Made by a program: the position numbers and the translations under genes. Below are positions 22,802 to 34,330 of a DNA stretch of 64,000 bases, in pieces. Numbering within the stretch: position 1 is the stretch's first letter; each line of letters starts with the position of its first letter. This DNA is from Saxidomus purpurata. Its lineage: Eukaryota > Mollusca > Bivalvia > Venerida > Veneridae. The notes under the pieces are model-generated. The model saw nothing but the letters and a program-made list of their open reading frames with translations, searched no databases and was not told the DNA's origin. Location: contig JAFMSR010000015.1 in assembly GCA_022818135.1 (NCBI GenBank), positions 23,839,206 through 23,903,205 of the forward strand, written 5' to 3'.

Positions 22802-24282
22802 TCAAAGGACTGAAAGTGCTGGAGGATCGATTGTCTCTGAACAACACAGTCTGCACACATACATGTGTAAATATCAGGACAACACAGTTTATACACATCA
22901 CATGTGTAAATATCAGGACAACCCTTGCACGAGTAAAGTTATAAACTGGAGAAATGACTTTTAACCATTTGTGTAAACTTTACTTTTGAGATAGGAACCC
23001 ATGTGCTTACATTTTGCATTCAGTGACTATGTTCAATTACCCCTGTGAATGGTAACTGAGAAATGGATTTTGACAAAACTGAACTGAAAATTCATAGTTT
23101 GAACAACTTTTAATTGCATTCAAAAGTTATGGGATATGCCCATAAGGTTGATTGTATTGTGCCAATTGATTGATTCGGATTTAACGTCGCATTCAACAGC
23201 TAAGGGAATATTGCAACGTCCAGCTTTCATGGAGGAGGAAGACCCTGGGTGCCAATTCTGGTATTATTTCAGTCACGAGCGGGCACCTGGGTAGAACCTA
23301 GATAGCTCCCAGACATAAAAGAATTCGACCCAAGTAGGGCACGAACCTACAGCGGTGAGGGACAAGTAAACATCAGTCAGTGACCTTAACCACTCGGCCA
23401 CAGATGTCATTGTATGATGCCAAGCAATTGTCTGAAGTTTGAAGGCTTTAATGGTTACCGAGAAAGTGAATTTTAACAAAGCTTAACCTGATTCAAGACG
23501 ACAGTGCCGACTGACGTCAAGAAGGTTATGACAATGACTCTTCGGTTTTTTCAAAGAAAAGCTAAAAATTGATAAATCAATCTTTTGTTATAAAATGATT
23601 CAGTATATACCTATTGTAGAACAAGTACTTGCAGCTTACATAAGCTATCCCCGTGAGTGCTTCCAAAATACTGCGAATTGCAATATACCGGGTCTATTGC
23701 GCACACCTAGTCATTACCAGCCTTTCTACCATACTGTTTTAAATTTTCATAACTTGTCTAAAACAACAACTGAATGTTTTAATAGCAGACTATTATCTTT
23801 CATATTTAACACATACTAGACTCTAGTAGTATTTCGTAATAAGTAATAATGATGATGATGATGATGATAATTATGATACTATATGATTAATGTATGTATG
23901 AATGTACCCGCCAAAATTTAGTGTAGCAAAAGAATCATGGTAATGGTTGAACGTTTTAGTTACAATACAATAAATTCTAATTGTATTTATATTTGAGTTA
24001 ATATCTGTTCTTTGTAAATGACAGCATGATCCAGTGAAATGAATTTGATTTCCCCTATGTATTATTACCATTTTCTGTCTACATTTAAAACTCGTAGTTA
24101 AGACATGTAGATCTATGTGATTTCTTACAGTTATTCGTACCCAGGAACGAACCGACTTCGAAGCGTTTCGAGGACTATCCTATCTGCTTCTATTTTCATA
24201 TACACTTAGACTAGTTTTGCTTTCACCCCTCGTTATACTCTGTTAACATTGGATCGCTTGAAAATTCAATCGATCCAAAAAA
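22802..24282 (+). mobile_element. Family C element, copy 4 (divergent interior)
   Basis: It starts TCAAAGGACTGAAAGTGCTG after an A and ends in the hairpin GGATCGCTTGAA/TTCAATCGATCC plus AAAAA. The first ~460 bp match copies 1-3. The middle (23420-24240) does not, so it is a different family member or a rearranged one. It contains a SINE that copies 1-3 hold only in part. Confidence 0.55.
23165..23410 (-). repeat. tRNA-Ser/Leu-like SINE inside family C copy 4
   Basis: The minus strand has TGTGGCCGAGTGGTTAAGGT (box A), GTAGGTTCGTGCCCTACTTG (box B), a body with GGTTCTACCCAGGTGCCCGC and CACCCAGGGTCTTCCTCC, and the end GCGACGTTAAATCCGAATCA. I remember this layout from a widespread bivalve SINE. 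The part from CCCAGGGTCTTCC to the end is also present in family C copies 1-3; the head is not. Confidence 0.65.
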
Positions 24283-24879
24283 TATTTTTTCACTATATGT
24301 CTCTATAAACCACAAGATACCAGACTCCAATGGTGGAAAAAATACTACTTCTTTCACGATGCATTTCAAGAATCCACATTACACCTTACGAAAACTTACC
24401 GGTGCCAATCAGTAGTCTATATGTTTACCTCTTCGTAAACAAAGTTGTTGGAGCTGACATTCTCATTTTCAAAAGAAAACCGACACAAATTTCAAAAACT
24501 ACCTGTATTTTGGAGCTGGATACTGTTGATGTCGAATAGCTCCCGGTCGTGTATTAGCGCAGTTTTGAGCCGGACACCAAATTGCGCTTACGAATACAGG
24601 AATTGTTAATATCATCTCACCTGGCGTGAAATTCAACCGCTCTAGCGACGGTGTGTACTATAAAAGTTTTACGAAAGTTTAGATTAAAGTGATAATTACC
24701 GTTTAAAGTGACCATCATACATTTAAATAAAACATTAAAGATTTATACTCCTAGAATAATAAACATTGCCATAGTTATTACCAAAAATAACGGTCTGTAT
24801 AACAGTTTCGTTACAATTGAATTATAGAGGAAATCTGTCAAAACCTTGTTGACTATCCTAAAAGATAATAAATCCACCA
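24283..24879. other. No gene recognised
   Basis: AT-rich spacer between family C copy 4 and the helicase fossil. Confidence 0.4.
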
Positions 24880-24885
24880 TTTTGG

Positions 24886-25300
24886 TTATGCACATCTTAA
24901 TTTGTATTTGTAACTAACAGAAATAACTTGGTAAAACTTATTTCTTACATGTTTTAAAGCATCCACTGTTCTTTGAGCATCATTCTTAACTGTAAACCAA
25001 TGTGAGCATTTTGAAGGGTAATATGGCGAGGTATTGCAGAAAAGAAATGATTCCATAAAACACTTTTTTCCGAAGTCACTCAGCAATTCGTCTGATACTG
25101 GGGGGAGTTAATAAAAATCTCCTGAAAGGATCACCTGAATACCATCAAAATACCTTTCGTCTTTTCTAAACGACCTGCATAAAAGGTTAACTGTTTCAAA
25201 TACTTTCTTACTCATTATGGATCATTCATCAATGACGACGATTTCACAAGATTTTATACGTTGTCTTGTCTTAAGAACAAGAAGAAACCGTGGTACCAAA
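24886..25300 (-). pseudogene. PIF1-type DNA helicase fragment, inactivated
   Basis: The minus strand in one frame encodes RQRIKSCEIVVIDE, a stop, SIMSKKVFETVNLLCRSF, then RYFGGIQVILSGDFY, a stop, and LPPVSDELLSDFGKKCFMES. VVIDE.S.(M) is the Walker B region and FGGIQVILSGDFYQLPPV-like sequence is a hallmark of PIF1/RecD-like helicases, with the Gln of the motif mutated to a stop. The Walker A motif is not visible upstream, where the frame decays. Such helicases are cellular or are carried as the C-terminal domain of Helitron proteins. The position near family C copies makes a Helitron source attractive, but the rest of such a protein is not here. Confidence 0.6.
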
Positions 25301-25479
25301 AAAAAAAAAAATATGCACGATGATTTATGTAAACAACGCTTAAAACAATGCACAGTCATTTTCAAAAACACTACAAGAACAAGAAACGGTCGTCTTACTT
25401 ATTCTCTTAATTTTGACTTGAATATACTTAAAAATACCGAGTTTCGAATTTCGAATTCAAATGTGTTTTTTTAATTCAA

Positions 25480-26995
25480 CAGAAGGTGGTAAAAATGATG
25501 CATAATAAAGTATATTAGTGTATGTCTAGCTATTGTAGTAAATCTTTCGTCATTTCTTAGAGAATGAGTTGTTTCAGACACAGTTAATGGGAAAATATGT
25601 TGCAAGTAGTCAGGTAAAGCTCCATATTTTTCTTTATAAAGAATAACATCTTTTTTATTTTTAATTTTACGTGTAACAAGTGATACCCAGCCTATATTTG
25701 TAACAAGCGTTCAATTGAAACTGATCGTGTGAGGCCTGTGACAACTCGGACGGCTTCATATTGCAACTGTTTCAAAGAATTGTGTTCATAAACCGTGCAA
25801 CCATCCCAGACTACAGAAGCATATTCTATTATTGGACATACATGTATTTACTATGTATAAATCCGATTAATCTAAATTTGAAAGAACGCACAGAGCCCAG
25901 AACTTTTGAAGCTGAAATTTTAATAATATCAATACTGTATGCTCATGCCACTTTAAATCGGACGACAATGATAACCCAATGTGTTAATGATTGTCGACGA
26001 AGTTCAGTGAAACATCATTAAATAAAAGTGTTGGTTTATTATTGGTGTTGGATGAGAAAAACATAACTTCAGTTTTATTAGGATAAAAATTTACTAGCCA
26101 CTGCTTTGACCAATCACTGATTGTTTTGAAGTAAATTGTTTATAGTTGTTTCTATGTAGTTAATATCTTTTGACGAAACTGCCAAAGAATTGTCATTAGC
26201 TAAAAGACTAAAAGATAATTAATAGGTCTTCGGCAATGTAAATGTTTTTAATGTTGACGTAAATGAAAAAAGTAGGGGGTCAAGGGCTGAGCCCTGTGGA
26301 ACACAAGCTGAAATATTAAATACCTCGGATGTTGCGGAACAAATAAAAACTGATTGTTTATGGTCAGAGATATACCGATAATCATTAATCCATTGAAGGA
26401 GTTCATCCTTATAAGCTGGTATACGGTTGAGTGTCATGGAAGAAAACCTGATTGTAATGGATAGATCAAATGGTGAGGGTGAAGATGATTATAATGTTGT
26501 TTGTAAATTACTCGTTCCATGGCATTTCTTATACAGCTTATTAATGATATAGGTCTATAATTAGAAGGCATATTTTCATCTCCCTTTTTATGAAGTGGTA
26601 TGACTTTTGCGAATTTCCAAATATTAGGAAGAATCGTATGACTGATTTCATCAGGTCCTACTGCTTTGTTTAAAGTTAATGTAGACAGGATGTCTTTAAT
26701 TGTTTGAGGGTGAATGGTAAATGACGACGAACCTTTTTCAGTTTTACGAATAAAATTTGGTAATTGAGTTGCCGTTGCATCGACTGTTTAAATGGAAGTA
26801 AAATGCTCGTTTAGACAATTAGTCTTTTCTTCATCCGAAATATCATATTTGTCAGTACCGTTTTTGTTAACTATTAGCGTAGGAATGCTTTTGAGACTGT
26901 TATCGCTATTCTTAATGCGTATCTCTTTCTCTAAAAATTCTACGAATAACGGAAGGCCGTCCATTAATGTTACTAGAACTTGTGGCCCTTACCCA
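25480..26995 (-). pseudogene. LINE reverse transcriptase fossil
   Basis: On the minus strand from ~26640 I read KFAKVIPLHKKGDENMPSNY then RPISLI (fingers region), and from 26437 DELLQWINDYRYI...VFNISACVPQGSALDPLLF (RT motif B, normally VPQGS.LGPLLF). Toward 25700 it continues with NFYPNKTEVMFFSSNT, FIEYASVVWD-like and LQYEAVRVVTGL, typical of the C-terminal part of Jockey/CR1-like proteins. Multiple frameshifts and stops break it, and the motif C (ADD) region is not readable. It is 5' truncated near 26995. Confidence 0.65.
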
Positions 26996-27099
26996 CTTGC
27001 TTTTGTTTTGTTGTGTCATATGTCTGTTTTGTGTACATGCATTTATGTATATATGGAATAAAATATGATAAAACTAAATCAAACTTACTTATTCCAAAG

Positions 27100-27640
27100 T
27101 AAGACTTAGACAATGATTGATTTCGTTGTAAAAAGGGATTTAAGTTGAGGGACATTTTTAAGCACACGCAACCACGTAACATGTAATTGCAATTGTGAAT
27201 ATGAAAAAAAATACAAGATAGACACAATTGGGCCAGAATCGCTCTCCTGAACCCAAGTGTCTGTGGTGCAAACAACGTCATATGCAATACAAACAACATT
27301 ATATGCAGTACAAATGGCATTATATGCAGTCATGGTACTGATACAGGCGTTGGTATTTTGATTATATGCAGTAGTTTTACATTTATAGGGTGTATGTTGG
27401 TCAATTGGTGTGATAGATATTTAAATATATGAAGTGCTTGCGATTAATTCTATACATGGTGAATTATTAGTTACGTGTTCATAAAAGAAAACAATGTACG
27501 CAATGCATTTGGTAATATACATGGCGGAAACGGCATTTTCTTTTTTATTATGTTCGGTCCATTCTACTATATACATGGTGTATATAGAATTATATGCGGT
27601 GCATTTTTCATTACGATGGTCATACTTTCCGGCATTCTCC
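27100..27640. repeat. ~21-bp-period array and flank, copy 2
   Basis: Consecutive units CAAACAACGTCATATGCAATA, CAAACAACATTATATGCAGTA and CAAATGGCATTATATGCAGT lie at ~27268-27330. Scattered TATACATGGTG/TATATGCGGTG units continue to 27610. The flank at 27220-27262 is the inverse of 22671-22720. Confidence 0.55.
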
Positions 27641-27729
27641 GGAATTATTTATCCGGAAAATACCGAGTAAAACAGATAGATATTACTATAAATAGCGGTT
27701 ACGTCATCAACCACAGACGTGCGTAATGT

Positions 27730-28747
27730 ATAGCGTTACCGAGTCCGTATCTCAATAAATACTTGATGTATTGCATTGAAACTTAAATAATCAAGTAAAA
27801 TAACTATACCTTGTATATAATGCAAAGCATGGCCCTTTTTTCGACTAAGAAATTCTGGTTAAAGTTTGGCATGCAACTACATTAAAGCTGCTCGCTCACA
27901 GTTGTCGCTTTCAACAATGATATACTAATATATAGAACATAAAACTAAAGGCTAGAATGAACAACACAAGTAAAAATCTAGGTAGGAATTTGCAAAAATC
28001 GAATGAATATGTTGGTTTTTACGGCAACTTTACACTATATGTTTATGTTCGAATTTCAAAAGCGTGAAATGCTTTCCAATTTATGAAGCGTATTATTTCA
28101 AATCTACAGATATACATAACAGGAATTTATATTATATTGGAACCTTTTAATATGACTATTCTTCTAAAATATGTTATTTTCATACAGTTTGAAGAGCTTT
28201 ATTTTTGCACCAAAATCTGAGAGCAAGCAGCTTTTAAGTCCATATCTCAATTACTACTTGATGTATTGCATTTAAACTTAATACAAGGTTTCCCTTGCAT
28301 ATAATACAAATAATGGCTCTTTATTTTTCGACTTAGACATAAGTTAAAGTCCATATCTCAGTAACTTCTTGATGTCTAGTAAGAACATTTGCAGAGCTCA
28401 CTTTGGGATTGCTTTTTGTGCCGGTCTGTACAAGGTCAAGGTCACCATTACTGAAGACAGAAAACCAGTTTATGCTAAATATCTTATTTATTCATACTTT
28501 AGGTGTATCGACTTCAAACTTGGTGTATGATAAGAACATGTAAAGATCTCACATGGGATGATTTTGGGGTCGTCCAACAAAGGTCAAGGTCAGCTTTACT
28601 AAAATAGGGTTGATATGGATAGTGTTTATATTTTTACCTTTATTCTTACACAGTTACAAAATACACACAATTACCTATTCTTGGACAAAAAACCCATTTT
28701 ACTGACAAACAACCGAGCACGCTGTCATGGCACAGCTCTTGTTTTTA
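27730..28747 (+). repeat. Tandem-core repeat family K remnant
   Basis: Three diverged blocks share TCCRTATCTCAATWAYTACTTGATGTATTGCATT-like sequence (27748, 28230, 28348). AAGGTCAAGGTCACC (28434) and AAAGGTCAAGGTCAGC (28580) follow. It ends CACAGCTCTTGTTTTT at 28731-28746, the same AACAAGAG terminus as families A, B and G. Confidence 0.55.
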
Positions 28748-28973
28748 AATGTGAGTATTTTTAAATCCTAACATTTATTGTACCCGGTTTCTGAGAAGAG
28801 CAGTTTCTACTTTTAAAACCGAACTACCCCTCAATTCTAAATAATCCTTCAGATTGATCACATCACATATTTATAGAAAGAAACATAAGTAATCAACAGT
28901 TTTGCTGTTGGGATGATTGCAAAGATTTATATTGTTTCAAAGATAAGAAAAATATGCGACAATTTATCATAAA

Positions 28974-30503
28974 TCAAAGGACTGAAAGTGCTGGAGGATC
29001 GATTGTCTCTGAACAACACAGTCTGCACACATACATGTGTAAATATCAGGACAACATAGACTGTACACATATATGTGTGAATATCAGGACAACCCATGCA
29101 CGAGTAAAGTTATAAACTGGAGACACAACTGTCCACAAATTTTGACCTTTCACCATTTGTGTAAACTTTACTTTTGAGATAGGAACCCATGTGCTTACAT
29201 TATGTCATTCAGTGACTATGTTCAACTACCCTATGAAGTATTAAGCTGTGAATCGTAACTGAGAAATGGATTTTGACAAAACTGAACTGAAAATGTATGG
29301 TTTGAACAACTTTAAATGTCATTCAAACGTTATGGGATATGCCCATAAGGTTGATTGTATTGTACGAATTAATTCGGATTTAACGTCGCACCCAACAGCT
29401 AAGGTCATATTGCAACTTCCGGCTTTCATGGAGGAGGAAGACCCTGGGTACCAATTCCCTGTATCATAATGTGTCATTTAGAAACTCCGAGGGTCATACC
29501 CTTTATTGTAAAAAAAATAAAAGGCATGACTATGTGTTAAAGAAGTCTTATTCAGTTTACTTCTGTAAAACTGCATGTGATACATCACAAAATGGTGGGT
29601 AATCAAAGGGTTGGCAAGACAACAGGTGTTTCTCTTTGGATGCTTTCCATTTTGTCACTGCATCTCAAAAGTCAAATTTTTCATAAGTGCATTCAGCCAT
29701 AGACATTAAACTTGGATATTATTTGGCACACTTAAACCCCTTTCAATAGTGACAGTCTGATCGAAATGACTACAAAATGATCATTAAAATCACTCAGAAA
29801 GACGTTTTTGTTTCCCGTATTAAGGTTCGCCGACCATCTCTTGTTGTGCGTCTACGATCTATGATGACGGTATCATAGGAATCAACATACACAAAAAAGC
29901 AATGGTACAAAATGCGGGCCGATTCGAAATCAGACGACAACGACGACGCAATAGGGTCAAAATTAGACATATCCTATACCGGAAGCGTATTTTATCAACA
30001 ATTTATCTTGCATTTCGAAGCGTTTTGAGAGGTTTTGAAATGTTGTTTGTAGTAATTTTATCATACACATTTTAATTGCGTCATAGAAGACGCTCTTTGC
30101 TTTTTCTGTTGCGTCATTGACAAAATGAGTGCGTCAAAACCGCAGAAAACGCGCTCTCGCGGAACACTGAATTCAGTGTATCCGGTGTAGCGATACGTAT
30201 TTCACGGGTCTTACATTTCTCATGTCACACCGGTCTGACGATATAAACCGCGTAGGAAAATAGTTCTGTACGTTGATTTAAGTTACAAATTATAAGAAAA
30301 ACAACAATATAATATTATGCTATTCTGTAATGTTTTGATATTATTTAGATCTGTTATTATATAATTTTTAAAACAGAGGGCAGTCATAAAGAACTAATTT
30401 TCGGTCGTATTCGAAAAAAATTGTGTTCAGAGTTCGGCCGTAAAGGTCTGAAATACTCTGTTAACTTTGGATACGATTGAATAAATCCAATCGATCCAAA
30501 AAA
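28974..30503 (+). mobile_element. Family C element, copy 3 (full length)
   Basis: 1.53 kb, the clearest copy. It starts TCAAAGGACTGAAAGTGCTG after A; GGATCGATTG lies 24 bases in; two ~38-bp units with ACACATATATGTGTGAATAT-like palindromes follow. The SINE 3' half is at 29380-29455, and CGCGGAACACTGAATTCAGT and ACCGGTCTGACGATATAAAC come later. It ends in a hairpin GGATACGATTGAAT/ATCCAATCGATCC with AAAAAA. No target duplication is visible. Confidence 0.7.
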
Positions 30504-31469
30504 GAATTTAGTCAATTTTTCTAAGTGAACGTGCATAGGTTGTAAGTAACTTCTTAAACGTTCGACAGATACAGCATTATGGCACTTAAGTGATCTGTTT
30601 CTTACTACGCAGTTGGAATGTCGTTCAGGTTAACTACGCTGTTACGATATGTTTTCACTCCAAAATCGAAAGTAGCGAAGTCACGAAGATACTACGCAGT
30701 TGGCAGTTTAAAGATGGTTGTTATTTAGCTATAGAATTTATGTAGAAAAGAGCCAGTTTTTAAGTTGCTGTCGCTATTAGCGATAATTGTGAAATAAAAC
30801 CTTTAACTGCCATATTCAGGGAAGCACCGTGGTGTGCATTTGTTAATATAGTTGAACATGCGAAATAGACTTTTAAAATGCACCGAAGATTTTGTTAGTA
30901 AGCTAGTAGCAAAATAGTTTCGTCTTAAACCACCTTTTCAACAGTGTTTCAATAGACAGGTTGAATAACAAAAATTGAGCCGCGTCATGGGAAAACCAAC
31001 ATAATGGACTTTGCGAGCATGCAAGCAGTCTAGTCTGGATCGATACTGGTCGCCCATATATATAAGCAGTTTTTGTTTTATGTTGTGTTTTATGGTATAT
31101 GTTACATGTACCATACGACTGTTTTATCGTGAACGGGCTTGATAGGAATGTTCGGGTTTAACACCCGGCGGGAAACAATTTGTTATGAATGGAACACCAA
31201 TAGAAAGTTGTTTTATTATTTCGCATATATTACATGTATGTATTATACCATAAATGCAATCGATCAATAATTTTCATGTCGATATTAAAGAAATGTGTTG
31301 TGTTAATGTTTACAATGGTGAAAAAAGACGTTGTAAGCCATGCTCAAATGCTCGGTAAAATGTGTACTATGTATTAAATAGTCCGACTTTGTTCTTTATT
31401 CAATACTTTGTCTAGAAACAAGATCTAAGTCAAATTTAAGGAAACACATTTCAGTTACATGTACGTTTA
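30504..31469 (+). other. No gene; fragment of a bivalve-type repeat at 30970-31060
   Basis: GAGCCGCGTCATGGGAAAAC followed by AACATAATGG and CTAGTCTGGATCGATACTGG resembles a dispersed repeat I remember from clam genomes. Diverged relatives may occur at 38910-38965, 39340-39440, 39640-39710 and 40810-40880. TACTACGCAGTTGG occurs twice (30604 and 30690). Confidence 0.4.
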
Positions 31470-31690
31470 TTTACAGGCGGACAGTTCATTTTATGATAAT
31501 TCCTGGTAAGGACCAGTACTATGACTATTATCTTCTTAAAACTTTGCAAACTTTCTCACATAAAGAGACGTGGTCAGTAGCGGGGCTCGATCCAAAGACT
31601 CTCAATAATTGAGAAGTTTCAGCTTCTCTAACCACTTGACCAAGGAGGAATCTCACCGTCCGTAACACTGCTCAATATGTTGTTACATCA
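31470..31690 (-). repeat. tRNA-derived SINE (antisense)
   Basis: The minus strand carries CTTGGTCAAGTGGTTAGAGA (box A), GGATCGAGCCCCGCTACTGA (box B) and a TTTATGTGAGAAAG body. It ends at AACTGTCCGCC, as at 14255. Confidence 0.6.
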
Positions 31691-31989
31691 AGTGGTCAGA
31701 TGTTCCACTTAAAACTATCAGACATATTGCAAAACATGTGTTCATAAGTACCAATCCTTACAATAATCTATGTTTCAGACCGAACATTTTCAGTGCCTTC
31801 AGCGCTTTGATTAGATTAATGCCCATTATTAACTGCTTTGTTGAAGATCACTTTTTTCAATAATTATTCAACAGAGTGCAAATCTAGTATATGCAGTTTA
31901 TCATAGTTATGCCTTTTCACTGACAAAACAGACAAGCGTCAGGCACCCGCTGGTCGTGACCTAGTTTAGATCTAGTAATTTGCAATAAG
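31691..31989. other. No gene recognised
   Basis: AT-rich spacer. Confidence 0.4.
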
Positions 31990-32253
31990 CCGTTGGTAAT
32001 TAGTGTGTTGTGACTAATATTCCTAATTATGGCAGTACTATGGAACGCCATGGCCGTCTTATCATGACTTGTTTGCTTATATGCGGTACATATTTCATTA
32101 TATTCAGTAGATATTTTATAATATGCAGTAGATATTTCATTATAAATTATGAAGTAGATAGTTCATTATGTGTGGTACAAGTTACTTTATATGCTGTACG
32201 TTCTTTCTTATATGTAGTACAGCTCTTCTGATATGTGGTGGTACTGTCTTTAT
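31990..32253 (+). repeat. ~21-bp-period array, copy 3
   Basis: Eight diverged units in a row from 32073: TTATATGCGGTACATATTTC, TTATATTCAGTAGATATTTT, TAATATGCAGTAGATATTTC and so on to GATATGTGGTGGTACTGTC. The 73-codon frame here only translates the array. Confidence 0.65.
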
Positions 32254-33765
32254 ATCAACAGTATTATTATTGGGGATTGAAAATAAATGTTAGCAAAACC
32301 AAACTGTATTTTTGAGAAACGTAAGCAAGTACATAATATTGATATATACATGAACGGAGAAAAAATTGAACTGGTTGACAGCTTTACATACTTAGGTGTA
32401 AAGTTCACGTATACTGGTAGCATGGCTAAAGCTGTTACAACGCTGTCAGACCAAGCTTTAAAAGCGTATTATAACCTTATGTCATTGTTTGACGAGTTCC
32501 TCTAGACTTTAAGACAAAATTATACCTTTTTGACTGTATGGTTGTACCAATCAGAAATTTGGGGCGCGTTTAACTTTAAGAAAGTCGGTATATTACACAT
32601 ACAGTTTTGTAAGCACATATTAGGGGTACGAAAGCAAACACCAAACGAAGCATTTTATGGTGAATTGGGAATATTTCCCCTGTCTGTTATATGTAAGGAA
32701 AGAGCAATTAAGTTTTGGCTTAAAGTTAAAAAGAATGTAGGTGCATCCATTCATTCTACTTACATAGACAATATAACAGTATAGACAGAAAGAGTTGGGG
32801 CTTTTGCATGAACTCGCTGATAGATAACTTAGGATATTCATTTCTCCTAACTAACTTTGATGTGAATGTTAATTATTAACCAAGTCTTAAAAGACGCATA
32901 CGAGATTAATATATACAGAGATGGTATGATTCTGTTAATAGTAAAACTAAACTTGACTATTATGTGAAATATAAAACCGAATTCTGCTATGAAAAATATA
33001 TAGATGTTTTAAAAAATGACATATTACGGAAATATCTTACATGTTTTAGACTTAGTTCACATTCTCTTGAGATAGAATTAGGTCGATATTATACAATTAT
33101 AGACTATGTTGAGGTCTATATATAGTTTTGCGGACCTGTTAAAAGTGATATTGACCGAGGACGAAGTAAAAAGTAGTCAAAATTATGCGAAAATATAACA
33201 GAAATGGGCGCAGGTCTACACATCATTTTCCAGTTGTACACATACTTTTGCGGACTCGGCACGTGAGCGCTATCGGCCAATCAGGATTAAGTATTTATGA
33301 CAGGTATACGATATAACGATATAAATAGAGAAAATCGATTATGTAAATGCTGCAATGAAAATAAGACCGAATCTGAGTACCATTTTCTTATGTGCTGTAC
33401 TTTGTATTCTGACATATGTCGCAAATATCTTGGGCTGGTGTCTTGGCCAAATATGCATAAATTTGTTAGTTTAAAAAAAAATGTCGACACATAGTAAACA
33501 ACTTTTGTACAAAATCTCTTATATGAAAGAAGCTTTTGCAGTATGTTCCGATACCCTTAGTAATATGACCGTTCCATAAAATATATATTATTTATCATGA
33601 AAAAATGTATATGTTCATATGTATGAGAATTTGCATTGCCGCAGTTATATATGTTTGTGCTTAAAATGTACCATATGTCTTGGCCGTATTCACTGTGTTA
33701 TATGTAAGATGGCCAAAGGCAATTGTATTTGCCGATTAACTGAATAAAAACTGAACTGAACTGAT
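32254..33765 (+). pseudogene. LINE fossil: RT C-terminus and zinc-binding tail
   Basis: One frame from 32254 to 32784 with a single TAG reads WGLKINVSKTK, IDIYMNGEKIELVDSFTYLG, VKFTYTGSM, QSEIWGAFNFKKVG, CKHILGVRKQTPNEAFYGEL and ERAIKFWLKV, the thumb/C-terminal region of a non-LTR retrotransposon polymerase. Further on, another frame (33297-33494) has RLCKCCNENKTESEYHFLMC, a C-x2-C...H-x3-C zf-RVT-type motif. About 200 bp (33098-33298) between them look foreign to the LINE. The 3' end has AATAAA-like sequence and ACTGAACTGAACTGA, a short-repeat tail as in CR1/L2-type LINEs. It is 5' truncated directly after the 21-bp array. Confidence 0.7.
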
Positions 33766-34077
33766 TATTTTTGTATTCCTGTTACAAATAAAAAAATTCT
33801 ACATTTCCTTTTCTCTTGTTCAATTCTTTAGCGGCGATCTTTGATGCTTTGCATCAATGGTTTTTTTTGTCTGTACTGGTTTCGGTCAACACCAGCTTTG
33901 TGATGTGACGCACAACCGTATAGTTCGCACTTGTGACCGCTTCTTATAATATGTGGTATAGTTACCTTTCGCGGCTTGCACATAACGTTATTTCACTTTG
34001 ATGAATACTTTTATACCAGCGTTTCATGTGCGCCATATCACCGGGTTCTATACACCTGCAAGTCCAAAGTGCGTGTA
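33766..34077. other. No gene recognised
   Basis: A possible single unit of the 21-bp motif (TTATAATATGTGGTATAG) lies at 33942. Nothing else. Confidence 0.35.
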
Positions 34078-34330
34078 GGCAATTTTAATATCTTTATTTT
34101 GATGCCAATTTTATTGATTTATGTCAACAAATGATCTCAGAACAGTAAGTATAAAATTTGTCTCCGTACAACACACGTAAAAATGGCGCAACATGGTCAT
34201 ATTTGCGACGTCATTGTAACGTTATGTACATAAATAACGTCAAATAGAATATAGATCTGAATCAAAAGTTTCAGTTGGTACCAAACACAAAGGTAGACTA
34301 GATAATTTTTATATAGTATGCTTCTTCCTT
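34078..34330 (-). repeat. Repeat family J, copy 2
   Basis: Inverted match of 14572-14850. Confidence 0.65.

Noticed and set aside
30504..31469. Target duplication for family C copy 3
   Set aside because: Flanks at 28973 and 30504 show no shared word beyond A/T runs.
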